A stretch of 11,125 bases of DNA from Anaerolineae bacterium. Lineage in GTDB: Bacteria > Chloroflexota > Anaerolineae > JAADDB01. The notes under the pieces are model-generated. The model saw only the letters and a program-made list of their open reading frames with translations, did no database searches and had not been told where the DNA came from. The stretch spans positions 1-11,125 of the forward strand of contig WFQT01000289.1 in the NCBI GenBank assembly GCA_015486895.1, read 5' to 3'. The position numbers were made by a program, and so were the translations under genes. Positions 6,131 through 11,125 of this stretch are shown here, piece by piece. Within the stretch, counting starts at the first letter, position 1. Every line of letters starts with the position of its first letter.

Positions 6131-8635
6131 TCAACTGAACAACTGGGCTAACTCTTCGGGAGAAGGGCTCTTGTTTTCATCCTGATGTACTGCCTGAAAG
6201 CTCAAACCTTCAGAGCCCTCTGTATGGTCGATTCTGATCAGGTCACCAGCCTGGAATTCCTCGGCTAAGATGCCCTCGGCCAGCCGGTCTTCAATTAGCT
6301 CTTGGATAACTCGGCGTAGTGGCCGGGCCCCGTATTCGGGGTGATACCCTTTCTCGGATAGGAATGCTGTAGCTGCCTTGCTCAATTCTAACGTCAGGTC
6401 GTGTTCACTGATCTGCTGTTGTACCAGGTCGATTTCCAGCGTCACGATCTCTTGGATTTGCTCTTTCGTTAACGGCCGGAAGACCATGATGCCATCAAGC
6501 CGGTTGATGAATTCAGGCCGGAAAGATCGTTTCAAAGCCTTCAGCACCCGAGCTTTGATCTCCTGATAACTGTTTTCCAGTCGTTTTTCTTCGTTCTCCG
6601 CGGTGGTAAAGCCTAAGCCGCCTGTCTGTTTGATCAGCTTAGCGCCAATGTTGGAGGTCATGATGATAATGGTGTTGCGAAAGTCTACTTTGCGCCCGCG
6701 AGCGTCGGTCAGGTGGCCATCTTCCATGATCTGAAGGAATATATTGAACACATCTGGGTGCGCCTTTTCGATTTCGTCTAACAGGATGACCGAATAAGGT
6801 CGCCTTCGCACCCTCTCGGTGAGCTGTCCCCCTTCATCGTAGCCAACGTACCCCGGAGGTGCTCCTACCAGCCGGCTCAAGTTGTGTCGCTCCATAAACT
6901 CGCTCATGTCAATGCGGAGCAGAGCATCCTCGCTGCCGAAGAGGAACTCTGCTAATGTTTTGGCTAAGAGAGTCTTTCCTACTCCTGTCGGTCCCAAGAA
7001 CATGAAAGTGCCGATGGGGCGCTTTGGGTCTTTCATGCCGGTACGAGCCCGGCGCACAGCCTGGCTTAGGGAGTGAATTGCCTCATCTTGGCCGATTACT
7101 TTTTGGTGAAGCACGCTCCCCATCTCTAACAAGCGCTGTGATTCATCGCTGGCGATGCGGCGCAGCGGGATGCCAGTCCACATGGCAATGACTTCAGCGA
7201 TGTCATCAGCGGTAACTACTAGCTTGCTCTCTCGTTCGTAATCGCCGTGGCGCATTTTCTCTATGTTTTGTTGCAGTTGTACGACTTCATATTGTAACCC
7301 GATAGCTTCTTCGTAGCGTTGTTCTTTCAGTGCTGTGTCTTTGGCGTGCATTTTCTCCCTGTACTGGCGGTAAAGGGAACTGAGCTGACCTGTCTGGGGA
7401 TGCTTGTACATGCGTACCCGACTGCTGGCTTCGTCGATGAGATCGATCGCTTTGTCCGGCATGAAGCGATCCGGGACGTAGCGCATGGCCAGGTTGGCGG
7501 CTGCTTCCACCGCTCCGTCGCTAATGGAGAGATTGTGGTGCTTCTCGTAGTTTGGGCGCACCCCTTTTAGAATTTCGATGGTTTCGGAGATGCTGGGTTC
7601 GTCTACAATGATGGGCTGGAACCGCCGCTCTAAAGCGGCATCGCCTTCCACGTACTTCCGGTATTCATTCAAGGTGGTGGCGCCGATAACTTGCAACTCG
7701 CCCCTAGCTAGAGCTGGCTTTAGCAAGTTGGCCGCGTCCACGGCACTGCCGGCAGCGCCGGCTCCCACTAACATGTGCAGCTCATCGATAAAGAGGATGG
7801 CCTCTGCATTGATGACTTCCTTGATGAGCTTTTTCATCCGTTCTTCAAACTGGCCCCGGTACATGGTCCCGGCTACCAATGAGCCAATATCGAGCGTAAT
7901 GATCCTCTTATCCAGCAAAGGTGCCGGTACGTTGCCATCCACGATGCGCTGGGCCAATCCTTCCACAATGGCGGTCTTGCCGACACCAGGCTCGCCGATG
8001 AGGGCCGGGTTGTTTTTCGTGCGCCGGGCGAGTACTTGGATGACCCGCTCAGTTTCGTTTTGCCGACCCACCAGTGGATCCAGACGTCCTTCCTCGGCCC
8101 AGGCGGTCAAGTCGATGCCCAACTGATCTGCTAATGGCGTTTTCTTGTGGCTGCGACTTTCTTGCTGTTCGGACTGGCTCTGGTTTTGCAGAATTGATCG
8201 GGCCGTTTGCGTGCGGATGCGATCCATGCTTAGCCCCAAGTGTCGTAGTACGTCAATAGCCACCCCTTTACCTTCCCGGAGCAGTCCTAAGAGGAGATGC
8301 TCGGTGCCAATGTAGTGGCTGCCCACCAGCCGCGCTTCATCCACGGCATATTCTATGACTCGCTTCGTGTTGCTGCTTAACGTCGGGTGGCTGATGATGC
8401 CGGGATGATACTCTCCGGGAGGAGAGTACTTCTCCACCGTGCGGATAATCTCCGCCGGGTGGACTCCCAAATCGCGCATGACACGAGCTGCCATGCCGTT
8501 TTCTTCTCGCATTAACCCGATAAGCAAATGTTCGGTACCAATGTAATCATGTCGCAAACGCTTTGCCTCATCCTGTGCTCGGGAGAGTACCCGACGGGCA
8601 CGTGGTGTAAAACGTTCGAATTTATTCTCAGGCAT
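6131..8635 (-). CDS. clpC: ATP-dependent Clp protease ATP-binding subunit ClpC (copy B)
   Basis: AAA+ unfoldase of 834 residues, expected to form hexamers that deliver proteins to ClpP. The Clp-N domain has two repeats (about 5-145), both with the canonical GTEHLL motif (34-39 and 110-115). D1 carries Walker A GEPGVGKT (214-221), Walker B ILFIDE (280-285) and ERRF (336-339). A short UVR-like middle segment (about 437-460) has Tyr441 where Bacillus ClpC has an aromatic that contacts adaptors. D2 carries Walker A GPTGVGKT (548-555), Walker B VILLDE (616-621), LGF at the ClpP loop (674-676) and sensor 2 GARPLRR (769-775). The tail is acidic and Ser/Pro-rich. The start is set by AAGGAG eight bases before ATG 8635, with a strong promoter upstream. 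It looks more canonical than copy A and may be the general housekeeping or stress ClpC. Confidence 0.96.
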   Translation of the reverse strand: MPENKFERFTPRARRVLSRAQDEAKRLRHDYIGTEHLLIGLMREENGMAARVMRDLGVHPAEIIRTVEKYSPPGEYHPGIISHPTLSSNTKRVIEYAVDEARLVGSHYIGTEHLLLGLLREGKGVAIDVLRHLGLSMDRIRTQTARSILQNQSQSEQQESRSHKKTPLADQLGIDLTAWAEEGRLDPLVGRQNETERVIQVLARRTKNNPALIGEPGVGKTAIVEGLAQRIVDGNVPAPLLDKRIITLDIGSLVAGTMYRGQFEERMKKLIKEVINAEAILFIDELHMLVGAGAAGSAVDAANLLKPALARGELQVIGATTLNEYRKYVEGDAALERRFQPIIVDEPSISETIEILKGVRPNYEKHHNLSISDGAVEAAANLAMRYVPDRFMPDKAIDLIDEASSRVRMYKHPQTGQLSSLYRQYREKMHAKDTALKEQRYEEAIGLQYEVVQLQQNIEKMRHGDYERESKLVVTADDIAEVIAMWTGIPLRRIASDESQRLLEMGSVLHQKVIGQDEAIHSLSQAVRRARTGMKDPKRPIGTFMFLGPTGVGKTLLAKTLAEFLFGSEDALLRIDMSEFMERHNLSRLVGAPPGYVGYDEGGQLTERVRRRPYSVILLDEIEKAHPDVFNIFLQIMEDGHLTDARGRKVDFRNTIIIMTSNIGAKLIKQTGGLGFTTAENEEKRLENSYQEIKARVLKALKRSFRPEFINRLDGIMVFRPLTKEQIQEIVTLEIDLVQQQISEHDLTLELSKAATAFLSEKGYHPEYGARPLRRVIQELIEDRLAEGILAEEFQAGDLIRIDHTEGSEGLSFQAVHQDENKSPSPEELAQLFS

Positions 8636-8683
8636 AGTTAATACTCCTTCACGGTGACTTCAATGACTCAGCCGTTACTTTAT

Positions 8684-8712
8684 ATTATAGCGTCTTTTCT
8701 CCCCATTTTCAA
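8684..8712 (-). promoter_or_regulatory. Strong sigma-70 promoter of clpC copy B
   Basis: On the minus strand TTGAAA (complement of 8707-8712) and a perfect TATAAT (complement of 8684-8689) are 17 bases apart. Transcription should begin near 8677, leaving a leader of about 40 bases that ends with the AAGGAG ribosome binding site. Eleven of twelve bases match consensus at ideal spacing, so basal expression should be high. Confidence 0.8.
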
Positions 8713-8748
8713 GGTAAAGCATTAGCCGTGTTGGCACCTTATCGATGA

Positions 8749-8773
8749 AATTCTTGTACACCGGGCAAGAATT
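8749..8773. promoter_or_regulatory. Operator-like dyad AATTCTTG-N9-CAAGAATT
   Basis: AATTCTTG (8749-8756) and CAAGAATT (8766-8773) are perfect 8-bp complements separated by nine bases. The geometry resembles CIRCE (9-bp arms, 9-base spacer) but the sequence differs. Its centre lies about 84 bases upstream of the predicted clpC copy B transcription start, a position more usual for an activator or distal operator. A direct repeat GTACA (8756-8760, 8776-8780) overlaps it at 20-base spacing. The binding protein is unknown. Confidence 0.5.
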
Positions 8774-8799
8774 CGGTACAGAGACATGGGAAAATAAGC

Positions 8800-8857
8800 G
8801 AATCGGCGAGTTGGCAAAAATGTTTATGTTCTTTTTTAGTCGCTAACCGACCGATTC
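8800..8857. promoter_or_regulatory. Imperfect inverted repeat upstream of the pyrophosphatase promoter
   Basis: The arm at 8800-8815 and the arm at 8842-8857 are complementary at 12 of 16 positions, including seven contiguous bases at the outer end (GAATCGG with CCGATTC). They flank an A/T-rich centre. The right arm ends two bases before the -35 box of the plus-strand promoter, so a bound protein could influence that promoter. Confidence 0.35.
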
Positions 8858-8859
8858 CT

Positions 8860-8888
8860 TTGACGCTTCAGCACCGCCATGTTAAAAT
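8860..8888 (+). promoter_or_regulatory. Sigma-70 promoter of the pyrophosphatase gene
   Basis: TTGACG (8860-8865) and TAAAAT (8883-8888) are 17 bases apart, each matching five of six consensus bases. Transcription should start near 8895, giving a leader of about 60 bases. The gene's ribosome binding site is modest (AAAGGTG, four bases before ATG 8956). Confidence 0.7.
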
Positions 8889-8955
8889 TTCCTAAGGTCC
8901 GGCTTCACCGCCAGAGCCCCACCAGTCACGCGATTCTCTACATCAAAGGTGCAAT

Positions 8956-10623
8956 ATGAATGAGAACAGTGCTATCCCTATTGTTGAACCTGAACTACAA
9001 GAAGACGCCATTTACGTTCATGGCCACATCAATCCAGATACCGACACCATCACCTCGGCGATCACTTACGCTTACCTGAAAAATCATGAAGACCCGGCAA
9101 ACCACTACCAGGCAGTGCGGTTAGGAGATATTAACCGGGAGACGGAATTTGTCCTGAACTACTACGGTCTCCCAACTCCGCCTTACTTAGCGCACATCTG
9201 GCAGCGGGTAGCCGAGGCTATGGTGAAAGAGGTTGTCACTGCTCCGGCGAGCATGTCCCTTTATCAAACGGGACTACTAATGCGAAAGAGCCATTTACGG
9301 GTCATTCCGCTACTAAGCGAGGAAAATAAAGCAGTCGGCATGGTCACTGAGCGCACTTTAGCCCATCACTTCTTAGGTGAGTTCCGCAGTCTCAGCCTGC
9401 GAGACGCTCCGCCCACGGTGGAACAGGTGGCGGAGACGCTGGGTGGCACCATTCTTTGCGGCGATCCCCACTTCAAACTGACAGGGCACCCACTGGTAGG
9501 CGCCATGAGCCCGGAGGAAATGGCCGGCCACATCGAGCCGGGAGATGTAATCCTCATCGGTGACCGGCCCAACGCTCAGATGACCGCTATCAAGAGTGGC
9601 ATCTCCTGCCTCATCGTCACCGGCAATCTACAGCCGGAAAAGCAAGTCCTCGAATTGGCACGACAAAAGGGTGTACCGGTGATCCTATCACCCCACACCA
9701 CCTTCGTTTCCGCTCGCCTGCTGCGTTTGAGCGTTTCCGCTCAGGCTGTCACTGACGATCGTTTCCTTGCTACTCATAAAGAGACTTTACTCTCTGAGTT
9801 CGCGCCGGATTTGATGCAAGATAACAACGGCGTGGCATTGGTGGTGAATGAGGAAAACCATTTAGAGGGTATTATCACCCGTCATGATCTGATCGCACCC
9901 CGCCGCCGCCGTATTATTTTAGTGGATCACTCAGAGAAATCGCAGTCCATCGATGGCATCGAGAGCGCCGAAATCTTAGAGATTGTGGATCACCATCGCT
10001 TAGGCGGCCTGGAAACTGGCCAACCTATTTTCGCGTATGTTAAGCCAGTGGGATGTACGGCGACTTTAGTCTGGCAGCGCTACCAGGAGTTGGAGCTGGA
10101 TCCACCACGAGAAATCGCCGGGCTGTTGGCTGCAGCTATTCTCTCGGACACTATGCTACTTCGCTCGCCGACTGTTACCGCTGAAGACCGGCAGACGCTG
10201 GCAGAGCTTAAATACTACCTGAACGAAGACCCTCTAGAATTTGGTATCAGGATGTACAACGCCAAAACTGACTTGGCCGGCATGAGCATTGAAGCCCTTA
10301 TCAACACCGATAGCAAAGTCTTTCACTTCTCGCGATATCACGTCCAAATTTCCCAAATTGAAGTTGTTGACTACGAGCCGCTCATGAACCGGTTGGATGA
10401 AATCCGAGAGGCGATGGAACAACAACGACAAGCCCGGAGACTGGACATTTTCATCCTAACGGTGACCAACGTCCTGAAAGAGGCCAGTTATATGATCGTC
10501 TCCGGTAACAAACGGTTAGTGGAACGGGCTTACAGGATCAAGCTGGAAAATGGCACCGCCTATTTACCTGGGATAATGTCCCGAAAAAAGCAAATAGTTC
10601 CGCCTTTGGCACAACTTGCCTGA
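8956..10623 (+). CDS. CBS/DRTGG-regulated manganese-dependent inorganic pyrophosphatase (family II)
   Basis: Cytosolic enzyme hydrolysing PPi to two phosphates, pulling biosynthetic reactions forward. The 555-residue layout is: N-terminal half of the DHH domain with GHINPDTDT (23-31; metal ligands H24, D28, D30); CBS motif (about 92-140); DRTGG domain (about 150-255); a diverged second CBS motif (about 256-313); remainder of DHH with VDHSE (323-327), VDHHR (344-348) and LSDT (396-399); DHHA2 ending in the signature SRKKQIVPPL (542-551). Known relatives are inhibited or activated by AMP, ADP, ATP or diadenosine polyphosphates through the CBS insert. Most family members have DHNE where this has DHSE; the metal-binding Asp and His are kept. 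It is transcribed alone, away from clpC. Function is highly likely; the regulating ligand is inferred. Confidence 0.95.
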   Translation: MNENSAIPIVEPELQEDAIYVHGHINPDTDTITSAITYAYLKNHEDPANHYQAVRLGDINRETEFVLNYYGLPTPPYLAHIWQRVAEAMVKEVVTAPASMSLYQTGLLMRKSHLRVIPLLSEENKAVGMVTERTLAHHFLGEFRSLSLRDAPPTVEQVAETLGGTILCGDPHFKLTGHPLVGAMSPEEMAGHIEPGDVILIGDRPNAQMTAIKSGISCLIVTGNLQPEKQVLELARQKGVPVILSPHTTFVSARLLRLSVSAQAVTDDRFLATHKETLLSEFAPDLMQDNNGVALVVNEENHLEGIITRHDLIAPRRRRIILVDHSEKSQSIDGIESAEILEIVDHHRLGGLETGQPIFAYVKPVGCTATLVWQRYQELELDPPREIAGLLAAAILSDTMLLRSPTVTAEDRQTLAELKYYLNEDPLEFGIRMYNAKTDLAGMSIEALINTDSKVFHFSRYHVQISQIEVVDYEPLMNRLDEIREAMEQQRQARRLDIFILTVTNVLKEASYMIVSGNKRLVERAYRIKLENGTAYLPGIMSRKKQIVPPLAQLA

Positions 10624-10640
10624 AAGGCGCTGGCTCAGGC
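10602..10640. terminator. Possible weak stem-loops between convergent genes
   Basis: GCCTGA (10618-10623, overlapping the stop codon) pairs with TCAGGC (10635-10640). A competing pair is GCCTTT (10603-10608) with AAAGGC (10623-10628). Only 24 bases separate the two convergent genes. No U-run follows either stem, so a factor-independent terminator is doubtful; the stems may only pause transcription. Confidence 0.25.
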
Positions 10641-10647
10641 TACATCG

Positions 10648-11125
10648 TCAAGGAGCATCACTGACGTAAATGAAGCGCCCAATCTCGTCCCGCAAGAGAT
10701 TGTGCCAACTGAGAGAAAACGGCCCCGCAGGCGAGCCGCCGCTCAAAGTCACCTGATAGCCGCCCTGGTGCACCGGAATCGGCCGCGAGGCAGCGCTGGT
10801 ATAAAAGAGTACATCGCCCAATTGCACCGGCACCGGCTCGGCGGCCATGACGTAATTGGCGTCGACGAATGCGAATCCCAGCGAGAAGCGGCTCTTGCCC
10901 ACCTGAACGTTGGCGCGCTTCAGCTTCACCGCTGGTGAGAAGCCGCGAGTGGCTTGGCCGGGAACCGGAGCATAAAATGGTGTCCCCCTGGGAATGGCGA
11001 AGCCGAATAGCCGCCAATTGCCACTTTGAAATTCGGCGGCCCGGAATGGAGCGTGTTGCGGGTTAAAAGGAAATGGGAAGCGAATTGCCTCGCTCTTCTG
11101 GGGGGCCGATGGTAATAGCATTGAC
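10648..11125 (-). CDS. Unrecognised protein, C-terminal part (partial)
   Basis: A minus-strand frame of at least 157 codons ends with TGA at 10648 and is still open at the right edge. An ATG at 11121 lies four bases from the edge, so a longer protein is likely. I do not recognise a family with confidence. The visible part is rich in Pro, Gly, Phe and aromatic beta-type segments, with no cysteine, no membrane span and no coiled coil. Three pieces recall the order of strands in a LytM/M23 peptidase fold: RGTPFYAPVPG (45-55 from that ATG), LGDVLFYTS (101-109) and GGSPAGPFSLSW (128-139). The HxH metal motif expected in the last is absent, so any relation would be to a catalytically dead version. 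GC looks somewhat higher than in the neighbours. It converges on the pyrophosphatase gene with 24 bases between. Confidence 0.6.
   Translation of the reverse strand, partial: SMLLPSAPQKSEAIRFPFPFNPQHAPFRAAEFQSGNWRLFGFAIPRGTPFYAPVPGQATRGFSPAVKLKRANVQVGKSRFSLGFAFVDANYVMAAEPVPVQLGDVLFYTSAASRPIPVHQGGYQVTLSGGSPAGPFSLSWHNLLRDEIGRFIYVSDAP

Larger units (their letters stand above)
8636..8955. other. Divergent control region between clpC copy B and the pyrophosphatase gene
   Basis: This 320-base gap has no gene. It holds a promoter for each flanking gene, a near-CIRCE-shaped dyad at 8749-8773 and an imperfect inverted repeat at 8800-8857, each listed separately. No true CIRCE (TTAGCACTC arms), CtsR heptad pair or HspR HAIR box was found. 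Confidence 0.65.

Noticed and set aside
5847..6134. 95-codon minus-strand frame between the clpC genes, beginning with TTG overlapping the copy B stop codon
   Set aside because: No ribosome binding site precedes it, it runs straight through the 10-bp repeats and GC-rich dyad, and its product looks like no protein family.
8636..8955. CIRCE, CtsR or HspR heat-shock operator in the clpC upstream region
   Set aside because: None of the known consensus sequences is present; only a dyad of CIRCE-like geometry with different bases.

Overview
The window suggests a bacterium of moderate GC (roughly 50-55% by eye) carrying ClpC-type rather than ClpB-type unfoldases, a two-subunit-class glycyl-tRNA synthetase and a CBS-regulated family II pyrophosphatase. 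Promoters are ordinary sigma-70 type and ribosome binding sites are purine-rich. Together with the degenerate CACAGA / ACGCTGA repeats between genes, this fits Chloroflexota (Anaerolineae-like) best, but that assignment is an inference from gene style and not from a marker gene.

Layout. Positions 1-2810 hold four minus-strand genes, read from right to left: a small MazG-like NTP pyrophosphohydrolase (start 2810), recO (start 2457, GTG), a second MazG-like protein (start reassigned to GTG at 1620) and glyQ (start 938), which runs off the left edge with its frame still open. A TATAAT promoter sits just upstream of 2810. Positions 2926-8635 hold two separate, complete ClpC paralogues in the same orientation, divided by a 0.7 kb repeat-rich spacer that appears to contain the promoter and long leader of the downstream copy. 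Positions 8636-8955 form a divergent control region with back-to-back promoters and two inverted repeats. At 8956-10623, on the plus strand, lies a CBS-DRTGG-DHH-DHHA2 manganese-dependent inorganic pyrophosphatase. Converging on it from the right edge is the C-terminal part of an unrecognised, probably beta-rich protein.

How the genes may work together. The two MazG-like enzymes (nucleotide pool cleaning, releasing PPi), RecO (recombination repair) and GlyQ (which also releases PPi) form a housekeeping and genome-maintenance group. The pyrophosphatase removes PPi and is probably tuned by adenine nucleotides. Both ClpC proteins keep two intact AAA+ modules and an LGF tripeptide where ClpC contacts ClpP, so both are predicted to feed ClpP; no clpP is visible here.

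The window is mostly conserved housekeeping genes. I do not see a convincing new defence or mobile system. The points that most deserve a second look are the paired ClpC genes with different upstream regions, the AATTCTTG-N9-CAAGAATT operator-like dyad between clpC and the pyrophosphatase gene, and the 10-bp-period repeats shared by otherwise unrelated spacers.
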